Shown piece by piece: positions 34,993 through 45,805 of a stretch of 64,000 nt of DNA. A model generated the notes under the pieces. The model searched no databases and was not told where the DNA came from. It worked only from the letters and a program-made list of their open reading frames with translations. The translations under genes were made by a program, and so were the position numbers. The stretch is from Plectosphaerella cucumerina (lineage: Eukaryota > Ascomycota > Sordariomycetes > Glomerellales > Plectosphaerellaceae): NCBI GenBank assembly GCA_020746995.1, contig JAGPXD010000005.1, forward strand, positions 1,054,001-1,118,000, written 5' to 3'. Within the stretch, counting starts at the first letter, position 1, and the number at the start of each line of letters is the position of its first letter.

Positions 34993-36998
34993 TAGCTATC
35001 GTCTATCTTCCTTCGGAGGGGCTTATTAGTAAAGTCTATAAGGAGGCTTATAGCCGAGACGGGGGAGAACTAAAGGAAGTCGCCTGTAAATATAACAACC
35101 GGTAGCCCCCCGAAGGGTTTATCGGGGAAGCCCCTTAGGAGCCTTAGCCTCTAGTCGATATCGTAAAGTATCTTTAATCCTAGTATACTAGCCTCGTCGA
35201 TTACAAGGATATCCCTCCTCCGCTAGTATTCCTTTACCTTCTCCTATATAACGCTAGGTACTTAGGCGTCGAGGGCGCCGTCCCTCTCCCTAAAGCTAAG
35301 GCTAACTACTAAGTATATAGTTATACCGCCGATCCCTACGGCCGCTATCCCTAACGTGGCTGTAACTATAATTTTATTAGCCTACCCCTTCGACGTTATT
35401 ACCTCCTTTACCGTGTCGATAAGCTAGGACTTCCCGGTTCCTCCGCCGCCCCCGATATATTAAAGGTATTATTTCTCGCTCCCTCCTACTCTATCGTCGA
35501 GTATATCGTAGATAAGCCCTAGGGCGATTAATTATATCCTATTTAGCGTCCGTATTACTCCGATAATCCGCCCGGCGCGGGTAAATATATCCGTTATACT
35601 AATCTCTACCTATACTCGGGCCTCGACGCTAGATTGTATAGCTAGGGGGGTTCCTAGCCCTATCTTATAATAAGCCTTGTCGTTACTAAAACTAGCTAAG
35701 GCCCTGATACCCTTACTTATATCCTTATCCCCCTTAATTATTAGTATCCTCTATTTATATAGGCGGTCCTATAATACCTTAATTAAGTTAATCTAGCTTT
35801 TCTATATCGTTTAGGTACCGACGAGATTATCTTAACTTCTAATCTCTAATATCTTATCGTTATTATCGTCGGCCCTGTTAGAGAAGTCCCTCTCGTTTAG
35901 TATTTATAGGAGCCCCCCGATATCCTCTAAGCCCCTAGCGATACCGCCCTCCTAGTCTAGTAAGGCTACTAGCTTGTGGAATATCTTTTATATATCGATA
36001 TACTCTAGATCCTAACCGTCGGTTAGAATATCTATATCTTCCGGCGTATTATACTTAACGCCTTTATCGCCCTCCGCGCGGCTAGCCTAGAGTTATACGT
36101 CCTTCTTTGTATCTTCCGTACTCTTCTTTAGTAGGACGGTATTAACGACGATACCCTAGAGGTAACCCGGTAGGCCCTACTTTAGCTCTCCCTAGATTAC
36201 GGTAGGGTTATCCGACCCGTAGTAGATAAATAGATACTACGGTACGAAAAGGGCTAGTAGTATAATAACCAAGCTAGGCGTTATCCGTTAGTTAGTAGGG
36301 TATCTATAAAGTATCCTAGATAGCCCCTTACCTTTTAAACTTACCCTCTGTAGTTATCGATAGATCTAGATCGATCTATCCCTATACGGTCGGGTAGCTC
36401 CTTATTATATTATCTAGGAGCTCCTATACCTAGAGCTCTAACTCTTCTAACGTGTTTCCTAGTAGGAAGAACCGCTTCCCTGTCTTTATCCTTCTGGGTG
36501 TCTACTTCTATATATTAAATAGCGAGATATAATCGTAAAAGTAAAGGACTATTAGTACGTACCCGCGATACGGGTATACATCTAGGTAGCCGAGGTTATA
36601 TCCGCTATAGTAGATTCCGATTATCTCGGGGGGGGCCCCCTATTAGAATAGGGGGCCGGCGGCTACTCTTAGGCGGTCTTAGCGCTTAAAGGTAGCTTAG
36701 TATAGTATATTAACGTTTACCGTGGGGAACCGATCCTCGCTAGTATAGCTATTTAGAAAACCCAGGAGGTTTATAGCTACCTCGGGTATAGAGAGTTCGC
36801 GACTCGTGAAAACCTAGTTTATAACCCTTACTATAAATTACCGGGTACTATTATTTCTTATCGCTATCCTCTTATCCTAGTTAGTATAGATTTCCTCCGC
36901 GTCGTTAGTATTTATCCTCTCTAGGGCCGCCTAGATTATAACGACCCTCTTCTATATCGGTAAATTAAGCTTTATTATATAATTTATAGTATAGTATA
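34993..36998 (-). mobile_element. Helitron fragment: PIF1-type helicase core
   Basis: The minus strand reads GGGGGTGKS, a perfect Walker A motif, near 35428-35456, then the Walker-B-like DEASILGLK near 35165-35210, followed by RLRLLRGFPDKPFGG and the VIFTGDFL segment, all in PIF1/Helitron order. Stops are frequent. It joins the Rep portion at 38859 across the Fot insertion and the helicase C terminus at 27975 across the Gypsy insertion. Confidence 0.8.
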
Positions 36999-37070
36999 AC
37001 ATAATCCACGGGTAAGCTAGCTATACGGGTAAGCTAGCTACTTTACCTATATTCTATAGATCCTAACTCT
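36999..37070 (+). repeat. Left terminal inverted repeat of the Fot/pogo element
   Basis: It starts ACATAATCCACGGGTAAGCT and contains two copies of a CGGGTAAGCTAGCTA-like subrepeat. The right end has G where this end has A at three positions. Confidence 0.85.
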
Positions 37071-38786
37071 CGTTATAACTATAAATCTAATTAAATTAAA
37101 ATAAAAACTATTCGTTACTATTAGACGATAATAAAGCTACCTACTAATAAGTTCTCGCGTTATAACTAGACTTTCCGTAGATACTATAGCTTCGTTTCTT
37201 TAGCGCGGACCGCGTCGACGGAGCCGGATTCTATCGCGTTTCCTCCTTTACCTAAGAATCTACCTCTCTCTAGGTAATTTAATCCTATCCCTCGCCTAGA
37301 GTAAGACTCCCTCCTTATCTTAGTTATACTTTTTTCACCCTCCGACGCCGGCTAAGGGTTATATTCTCCTCTCGAAGGATCGCGACCTCCGACTTTAAAA
37401 GGGCGATCTAGTATATAACACCCCGTGTACCCTTCGCCAGGAAGTTAATAGCGTTAAGAATTAACGTCGGTAAGCTACTCTTATAACAGCTAATCCGACC
37501 TTTAATAAAATCGGACTACGAAATAGCTTCTATAGCGGTTATAGGCGTCTAGGAGGTCTAGAGGTCGGGTAGCCCGTAAGATAACCCCGGAGGCGTCGGC
37601 GTCTTTAACTTTATATCCAGCTTCGAGAGAACTACTTTCGGGTTATAAGGTATAAGTCTAACCCCTCGAAAACCTCCCTAAATATTTTTTACTATTATTA
37701 TATCTCGAAATATAGTAGAAAATACAGGTAGGAAGTCCTCCTTCGTGATATAACTTATACCGGCCTTTATCTTTATCTCGATTTACCGACTGTACGTTTT
37801 CTTTAGCGGGCCGAAACAGCTAATATTAAGAGGTTAGAGTAGATACGATAAATAAGGTAGTATATAGAGTATAATAATATTATTATCCTTATAGTAAAAC
37901 TCGAATTTAACGGAGTAGTAACTTTCGTAGCTATCCAGGATAAGGACGTAATACCCGCCCGTCTTTCTAGGTTTTATATATCGGTTAAAATACTAAATCT
38001 AATTAAAGTTAATTTCGTTTATTATCTAGCCGTTTAAAGACGTTACGATTCTCTAGTTACGTAGAATCGCGTCGTCTTAGTACTAAGTCGAGAGGTAATA
38101 TTTACCCGTAACTACTACGTACGGCGGGATATAGAAACTAGTCGCGCTAACGCCCTGGATTACTATAACCTATTCCCGATTACCCGGCTACCTTATCTTC
38201 GCGTTAAAACGTCTTTCCGCGTTTATAATAACTATCCCGTTAGCGATAACGCCTATCTAGAAACTAGTCTTATCGAAGTTATAGATATCGGAGTCCGTCA
38301 CGCCGTATTTCGCGACTATATTCGCTATAAGGCGAAACTACGTGTTTATCGCGTCCGGATCTTTATATTAGGCTCTCTTATAGTTATACTTACGAAAGAA
38401 ACACATCCGGAGGGCTAGTTATCGTTTAATAAAAGTCGAGGGCTAGTTAATCCCGACGCGTAGCGTATTACACTCTATAAGAAGTCGATTAGCTATATCT
38501 CTAACCTTACTTAACCGGGGAGGATATACTCGCGAATCCAGGTTGAGTACGTATTCGATAATAGTCTTCTCTTCTAGCTTAGTTAATTTTACAGAGTTTA
38601 AGTGTATATCGCGTCGGGCGGCGACGCCGAGCTATCGGGTACGTAGAGTTATTCGGGGTATATCGTAGATCGCCGCTATACGTCGTATACTTAGTTTCGG
38701 GTCTTTTTCTATAGCTTATAAGGCTAAGATAAGCTAGCGTTTATTTAAAGGCGATTATATATTACTATATTAAGATATCGCGTAGT

Positions 38787-38858
38787 AGAGTTAGGATCTA
38801 TAGAATATAGGCAAAGTAGCTAGCTCACCCGTATAGCTAGCTTACCCGTGGATTACGT
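38787..38858 (-). repeat. Right terminal inverted repeat of the Fot/pogo element
   Basis: Reverse complement begins ACGTAATCCACGGGTAAGCT. It matches the left repeat over 72 bp, with only A/G differences. Confidence 0.85.
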
Positions 38859-41600
38859 TATTATTAATAGTACTACTAAGTTTATCGGTAAGAAGATAGT
38901 ATCCGTGTTGTGTTATATACCCGTAGTAAGGGCAGGAGAGTAGCGGTTAATCCTCGAATAGTCTTATTATATCCTAAGTAGCCCGTCCTTTGTAAACTCA
39001 GTTATAAGGTGGATAGCCTATAGAGCCTTAAAGCGGCAGGGATACCGGTTCTCGTCCTTCCCGTGATAGCTATACTTTATATAAGTAGCGCTATAGCTAT
39101 ATATCTAATACTTAGAGGCTACCTAGTTACCTTTATCTTTAAACTACTTTACCTACTTCTTAGGGTTACTTATAATATAGACGATATCGTCGAAGACCGA
39201 GTCAAACCTCCGGTAGCTTTTTACCTTCCTTATATTATAAGACTATAGGTCCTTGTTAGTATATTACTCCGGAATATAGGGCCTATTAACGGTATATACC
39301 TTACTAAACACCGAGTCTAGATACCCGTAAACCCCTATCGCGTAGTCGCTATTATACCCTTCCCTCTCTACGTCGATAAAGAGGTTAGGTAGCTTAAGTT
39401 TTACGTCTAGCTAGATAAACCCGTAGAGGTATAACGCGCCACGCTTATTTATTTCTACGTTTATATAGTATACGGAGGCCTTTCTAAAGATACCCTACTT
39501 ACCCACGGGGGTATAATACTTAAAGAAGAGTTTAATCTTATAGTTAAAGAATATCGCTAAGCTAACGGCGTCTCGTACGGTATTATAGACCCTACCGACG
39601 CGGTTTATAAAATCCTTTAAGAGCTATATAGCCCTGTCGCCGTCCTCGGCACGATAGGCTCCTATAACTATATTAACAGGATTCGACAGATTATTAGGGT
39701 TAATCGTAAACTAGATATAGGGTATCCTAAACTTTAGGATTAACGAGAAGATCCGCCTTCTCGATAAAAGCCTTTCCTCGTTTAATATATAGTATTTACC
39801 GCTATACGCCCCTATTTCTCTTATTAGGAAGGCGATCCTACTATTAGTTATTATACGACTCTCCTCGTACTTAATAGACGTAGTAGTAATCTTATCCTCC
39901 GTTAAGGTCCGTATAATCTCTTCTACCGTCGCGAAGGATATCTTCCGTATCCTTACGTAACTTACCCGTCGGTTTATTAACTTAACTAGTATATTAAAGA
40001 TAAGGAAGATAAAGGTCGAGTATATCGCGAAATAGCTACCTAGATAGTCCCGGTTAGTATTATTAGTATCGTCCCGGTATCCCTAGCGTTTACTATACCT
40101 CTAGAGGAGGTACTATACCTAGGTTTTTAATCTATACGATTTTCCGCCTCCGTGACTATCGTCGACGTTATCCTTAATACCGAGTATCTTTAGCCTACCG
40201 CGACCCTATAGGAAGAGGTAAGGGAAGGCTTTTAGGAAGAACTCGGGGTTATACGAGTTTGTAAACTCCTCGCTACGGCGGCTTACGACAAACGGTACTC
40301 GACCTTCCTTATCGACCCTATACTACGTATTAGCGCCGTTAGGCTTCCGTCCTCGCTATCGGCCGTCTAGTACTCCGGCGGCTTACCTAGCTAGCCTTAA
40401 CTTCTCCTCTAGGCTTACCTCGAAGGTATTCTCGGTAGTAATAAGTCCGGTAGACTTTAACTCTACTAGCTCTATCTCGACGTTACGGGGGTCTAGGTCG
40501 CCCGGATCCTACCCTCTAGTTAAAACGGTACCTAGCTATTTAGCGCCCGAGGCGTCTAGTACCTAGATAGCCTTATCTCGATCCTTTAATATATATAAGA
40601 CGTTAGTCGTGTTTATCTCCGGGCCCTCCGGTTATCCCCGTTCGGCGGCTAGGATATAATAACCTTACCGGATTTTATCTTCGGTTATCTATTTATATAT
40701 AAATATTCCGTCGAATAACTAGCGTGAGATATTACTCTTATCGGCCTAGTTTCCCTATTCGGCGAGGTAGCTTTCGCTAATAGTGATTTTCTAGTATAGA
40801 TTATTATTCCTCTTTAGTTATACTAAGGCCGCCCTTAGTTAGTCCGGTCTAACCGTAAGTATAAAGCCTAGATCTTTTAGTTCTGGCTTCCGTGGTCCTA
40901 CGAAGTAGACGTGGATACGCTTAAGCTTACTTATAAGGGGATAGGGTAGTACCTCGGCGGTAACCCTCTCGACGTCGTTAGGGAAGACTATAATATAGTT
41001 ATACTTATATTTCCGATAAGAACCGCTTATCTCCTTCTCGAAGTCGATAGTAAGTTTTATAATCTATCTAGACGCGCTATAGATACCGATTAACCTCTCT
41101 TCTAGTAGCGAGAGCTCCTTTAGCTCGTCGGGGTACTAGTATATATAGCCGAGGGCTATATTATTAACGCGATAGGTATCAGGGATCTTCCCCTAACGGA
41201 TTATTTCTTTATAACCTAGATAGATCTCGATATCTCCTTCTTTAACGCGAGGGAAGTACTAGCGGCACGAGAAATACCCCCGGTCTTACTCCGGGAACTT
41301 CCCCTCTATATCCTTATATATTTTATTAAACTCGCCCCGGTTTAGTTATCGAATCTTTATAGGAGTTATCTATCGGTAATATACTTTATAGTACGAGATT
41401 TCTATAGTCGATTAGTCGTATAGTGCCTTGTGAAAAGCCTTTATATAGGTGAGTTTTACTTCCTCTAAGACTAGTCGATACTACGTACGAGTAGCGTAAT
41501 CCTTAATACGGCGGTAATATTCCTTATCTATACTTAAAAGCCGGGCCTTAATAACTTCGATTAAGCCTTATTAGCTTAGGTGTAATCTAGTTTCTATAGT
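38859..41600 (-). mobile_element. Helitron fragment: N-terminal and Rep region
   Basis: The minus strand first reads a segment near 41240-41340 (DRGYFSCR, YFPRVKEGDIEIYLGY), then VFPNDVERV..VYFVGPRKP near 40870-41000, both typical of Helitron N-terminal regions. The Rep part near 39420-39770 reads FTINPNNLSNPV and GALYLYGF; the latter stands where active elements have an HxH metal motif, so both His appear changed to Tyr, as RIP (CAC to TAC) would do. The 5' terminus was not found. Confidence 0.8.
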
Positions 41601-42145
41601 TAGATTTACTATACTTTATAATCTCGTGGTTACTAGTTAGACTCTCGCGATCGTGGAAGATTACTTCTAGACTATTCGAGTTTATATAGGGATATCTATA
41701 GGTAAAAACCGATACTTAGTAAAATACGTAGGTACGGGGGATACCCGTAGCTATATATTTAATACTAGTAGAAGTATCCGCTTGATCCTACCCTCCGCGG
41801 CTGTATTAACCCGGAGACTTTCTTAGTTAGGGGGCCTGCCCCTCTATCCCTTCGACGTTACCCTAGTACCGGGGATTACTACCTATGGGTGTTTTCGAGG
41901 TTAACTACGTCCTATCTTTATAGGTAGCTCTAACGCTATATATCGGGTTAAACGTTTAAGTAGTATCGCCGCTTTAATCGTACCGGGAAGATAGAAATAA
42001 ATAACGACAACCTCCCCTATCTAAGAAAAACCACGGTATATTACCTCTCTTTCGCCTTACGGGCTTAAGACCTACCGCCCGTACCGATAATAAGTAGATA
42101 GTTACGCCTATCTACCTATAACTACTAGTTCTAGTATAGTATAGT

Positions 42146-42176
42146 TAAAGCCCCTAGCTAGAGAACTAGGGCTTTA
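42146..42176. other. Hairpin with 11-bp stem
   Basis: TAAAGCCCCTAG and CTAGGGCTTTA face each other around an 8-base loop, with one bulged C. It could be the hairpin of a Helitron or other element terminus, but no CTRR end is identifiable next to it. Confidence 0.4.
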
Positions 42177-42359
42177 TATATCTTATTAGTTATACTAGTC
42201 CTAAAACGGTAGGCCCTATAAAAATACTACTCGATAATTAGTAGTTATTACTTTTAAAGCCGGGGTTTTATTATTTTTCCCTAGACTACTATCGAGGAGG
42301 TCCTTACTTAGGGAGGGCCTACTTCCCCCGTGCCCTTTGTATTTTTCTACTAGGCTTTT

Positions 42360-44340
42360 TATCCCTCTTCTTACTTATCTGGATACTCCTATATCCTCTT
42401 TTAAGCCGGGTCTACTTTATCGACGTTAATATATCCTCCGATCTAGCTAAGTACTAGCCTAAGAGTAAGTCTAGCTTACCTTCCCTATAGTACCTCCCTT
42501 TTATACTAGTCGCTATAGGTAAGTTTATCGGCGTTAAGTCCCTTAACCGCGAGACGTAGCTCTTCCGCTCCTAGAACTAGTTAGCTTAGATCTAGATCCC
42601 GATTAAGGCGCCTTCCTTCATTTAATAGTACTTTAGTAGGATACTAGACGACCTTTAGACCCTTATACTCGACGTCTTCCGCTTCTACTTTAGCTCCGTT
42701 TCCCTAGCGGAAGACTAGGAAGACTAGTAGTTCTAGATTATCTACGACGCGTACTTTAGCTACGTCCTTTATACGTTATCGCCTAACGATAACGTCGACT
42801 ATAAGCGCCTAGGCTGGATCCCTGACGACGGTATTATACCGTAAGTACGCCCTTTTACTTTTTCTTCCTTCTAAACTAATATCCTAGGCTTTCCGAACGG
42901 CCTTACGCCTCGCTAGCTAATAAATTCCCGTAAACCCCTATCTTTATTACGTTTAACGGCTTTATTAACGTAGACTATTTTCCCCTTACTAATAACCCTG
43001 ATATTAGCCTCGACGACGTTATACTTAACTCTTCCGCTATCTTTAAGACGTAGTTAAAGTTTCCTACCTCGGAGTCGACGTCTATACCGAAGTCTAGGTA
43101 GTATAGTAACTACGTCTATACTATACTACCTAAGTATAAGCCGTACTTAGCGTAGAATTATAAGAAGATACAACCTACTATAATACCGTTCCGTAAGTAA
43201 GGAAAGAAGGTATATATTACAGGCTATATCTATAGATTCTATAATAAGAAGGTTATTTTTACCTCTAGCTCTAAGTATAACCCGCTAGAGTTTATCCTAT
43301 TTATCGAGATCCTTAAGATTAACTAGGCCGCTACCGAGCCTAGGTAGGGTAGCTAGGCCCGTGATATCTTCTTATCGCCGGTAAAGCCGAGTATACTAGC
43401 TATAGTTAAGGGACGCGTTATCTTTAACCCCTTTACCTAGATATTAGCGGACGATAAGCTTAATAGGGGGCTTTAAATACCTATAAAGACGGGCCTGTAA
43501 GGTATATCCTATTCTCCCTATTCCTATACTCTTACTTACTAACTCCTAACCTTATAGTATCCTAACTCTCCGAATCTAACGTCTAAACGACTAATACCGA
43601 TAACAATCTCTAGATAATAATTACTAGCGGAGAGAAGCGATCGGCGGACTTAGAGACTATAGACAAGGGTAGCGATAGACTAGGCCCTATAAAGAGATTA
43701 AAGACAGGGAGTTAGAGGGGTAGGCGACGTACTATATAGTCTTCGAGTGGGGTCTTTATAACTCTAGCTAGTACGCCGAAGGCTGGTATCTTACCCGCTT
43801 ACTAAAGGCTAGCTCTCTATATAGCTTACCTCTAGTATATTCCCTATACCCTATTCCCTAATATTCTTCTTCTTACGAAGCTCCTATACCTCTAGAGGGA
43901 CTATACTATCCTTGTTATCTAGTTTAGCTATTCCTTAAGTAAATAACTCTTCCTTATAAACTCTTACTACCTTCCTAAGCCGACGGATTCGCGATAAAAT
44001 ACCGAGTACCTCTACTAGTTACGTCTAGAGTATTTCTACCTTTATTTCTTTCTCTTCTAACTCTTAATCTAAACGGCTTAATTCCTTATTATATTTATCG
44101 ACTACGGATACTATTAGCGAGTAAACCTACTATATAGGACTATAAAGAACTTACGAGAAGCCGCTATATAGACGCTGTCGTATAAACGTCTACGCTTTAT
44201 ACAGACGGAGTAATAAGATAATCCGGGAGCCGTCTTATAAGTTAATTTATATTTAAAATACTAAGAGTAAGGTATTTTAGGTATACCTATACTAGTATAT
44301 AGAAGGAAAAGGTACTTCGACGGCGGCTAATACCGCTTAT
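42360..44340 (+). other. RIPed, protein-like plus-strand DNA of unknown origin
   Basis: In contrast to the Helitron, this block reads best on the plus strand. From about 42900 to 43490 a frame broken only by TAG/TAA at likely former Gln/Trp codons reads protein-like sequence such as NNPDISLDDVILNSSAIFKT and GYIYRFYNKKVIFTSS. I do not recognise it. It may be a captured gene, another element or a dead host gene. Confidence 0.35.
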
Positions 44341-44470
44341 CTACTTAAATATAAACGTAATTAAAAGGCTTATAGCTTACGGCGCTCTATAAGTTAATTA
44401 TAACTAGTTGGTTATAGTGGGTTCTTGCTGCCTTATCTGTGGCCTGATAAGGTTGATGTCTTTAGAGGAT
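44340..44470. repeat. Fragment related to the Gypsy LTR
   Basis: Blocks GCGCTCTATAAG, TATAGTGGG and GCCTTATCTGTGGCCTGATAAG line up in order with blocks in the 475-bp LTR (GCGCTCTATAAG, TATAGTGGG, GCCTTATCAGAGGCCCGATAAG). It is probably a solo or partial LTR of a related family. Confidence 0.5.
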
Positions 44471-44730
44471 AAATCTACACCCAGGACTATTAAGTAAGTA
44501 CCCTAGTAGGCTTTCTTAACGAATGGCTCTCTTATAGGTATGCTTGCACACCGCTCCCTAGTTTAATAGGTTCCGTGTACTAAGGCCCACGGGGCTGGCC
44601 TCTGCAATTTTTCCATACCGGGGCAGGTAGTACTAGAGGTATTTATTATAACTATAAAAATTAGCCGCTTGTCCAGTGTAGTAGAGACATGTTTGGACGT
44701 ACCAAAAGAATCGGCGTCAGAAACAAAAAA

Positions 44731-44850
44731 AACATACAACACCGGGTATTCGCTAGTCGTCACCGACCCAACTACTAATCCAGCCTTTATAAAGCTTAGT
44801 TTCTGGGTTAGCTATCGTTATTCCTTGGGAGGTAAACGTCGTTCACGAAG
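44731..44850 (-). pseudogene. Decayed 5S rRNA gene with oligo-T terminator
   Basis: On the minus strand the 3' half matches fungal 5S rRNA closely: GGTTAGTAGTTGGG-like and GGTGACCACCAGCGAATCCC-like blocks appear as GGATTAGTAGTTGGGTCGG and GTGACGACTAGCGAATACCC, followed by GTTGTATGTT and then eight T, a Pol III terminator. The 5' half (about 44790-44850) is strongly diverged. Dispersed 5S copies are normal in filamentous ascomycetes. The differences and location suggest mutational decay. Match judged from memory of 5S sequence. Confidence 0.7.
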
Positions 44851-45398
44851 ATACGTCGAGGAAAACGGTTAATCGGATAATTAAAGAGCCGTCGCCGACC
44901 GTTGAAAGTAGTCCCTCAGTGCCGTTATATAATTTCAACCCCCCTATTATAGGGCCTAAGCCGTTAAGCTAGTTATATCCCTTTAGTAAAATAAGGCTTT
45001 CTTGTATCTAATTATATATATCCGTTTGTGTAAACCCCCTCTATAACGATAACATTATTCGGCGACTCAAATCCCAGTATTTACGTTTTAAGTGTTAAGG
45101 AATAGGTTGATAACCCAGAATAGTACAACAGATCTGTATTGCTGGTAGGGGCGATTGCTGGCAAGACTGTTGCTTGCCAGGTTTCCCGTAGCTACGCGAC
45201 GGCGGATCGCCACTTAGTCGACAGGTGGTCGCCGGGCAGGCGCCTGGGCCCGGTGGGGCCAGTCAGGTGACCGGCAGGCGCTCCCACGGCTCGGAGCGGT
45301 TGCCCCAACAGCCATGTCCCTGTACCTCGACATCCCGCACGTGGCTTCTGTCGGATCATGACTCGCACTGGCTCGATCGCTTCACCTCTCCAGATAAG
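44851..45398. other. Right flank of the transposon island, nothing recognised
   Basis: A transition zone where CpA and TpG return to normal frequency. No supported genes or RNAs. Confidence 0.45.
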
Positions 45399-45635
45399 AT
45401 GAGTGGCAAGCCAGGCTACACAGATCAGAGCCGCGCCAAGAGAGAACGAGAGCTAGAGCAAGAGATGCAGTCTTTGCAATCCACGGGAGTGGCGAGCGAG
45501 CAGTTACAGGCGCTAAAGGTGAACATAATAGCGGCCATCCAAGCCGCCGAAGGAGATACGGCGCAGTCATCTAATGCAACGACATTTCGGCCAAGCGCGG
45601 ATCAAACGGCGACTGAGGAAACCAGTCAATGGTGA
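45399..45635 (+). CDS. Possible small helical protein
   Basis: An ATG-started 78-codon frame, MSGKPGYTDQSRAKRERELEQ and onward, is charged and helical with an alternating heptad pattern, then Thr/Ser-rich. It has no signal peptide and no known motif. The frame is open upstream to 45225, but that part has no ATG-supported protein character. It may be a real short gene or an exon, or chance. It sits between the transposon island and the MFS gene. Confidence 0.3.
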   Translation: MSGKPGYTDQSRAKRERELEQEMQSLQSTGVASEQLQALKVNIIAAIQAAEGDTAQSSNATTFRPSADQTATEETSQW

Positions 45636-45805
45636 TGGTGTGATTCAGAGTCGGAGGCAGTAAAGCGTGGGGTTTCAACTAGTATCATAAGCTCCATACC
45701 AAGTCAATCTACAGTCGCAGTCAATTCGCAGTTACAGTTAATCCTCAGTCAAATTAAACGACATTCTACCTCTCTAGACACTTGGCGCGATCTGGATCTA
45801 TCCAC

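Larger units (their letters stand above)
36999..38858 (-). mobile_element. RIPed Fot/pogo (Tc1-mariner) DNA transposon
   Basis: 1860 bp with 72-bp terminal inverted repeats flanked by TA on both sides (36997-36998 and 38859-38860). On the minus strand a decayed transposase can be read: a CENP-B-like N-terminal segment, then DKTSFQIG and LILDSYES as the first and second DDE-region motifs, and YLLQPLNISCFGPLKK, which is characteristic of Fot/pogo transposases. Size, TA duplication and motifs agree. There are many stops, so it is not functional. Confidence 0.85.
25740..44400. other. RIP-mutated transposon island
   Basis: Over 18.7 kb the dinucleotides CpA and TpG are almost absent while TpA is abundant and CpG is retained, the signature of repeat-induced point mutation. 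No intact gene survives. Three nested elements are recognisable: a Helitron on the minus strand, and a Ty3/Gypsy and a Fot/pogo element inserted into it. Stops in the decayed frames are mostly TAG/TAA in place of Gln or Trp codons, and Cys/His residues are often replaced by Tyr, as RIP predicts. Confidence 0.85.

Noticed and set aside
39063..39248. Plus-strand open frame in the Helitron
   Set aside because: AT-rich chance frame in RIPed DNA; the Helitron reads on the other strand.
45040..45075. tRNA-like B-box near CAAATCCCAG
   Set aside because: No matching A-box or cloverleaf could be drawn around it.
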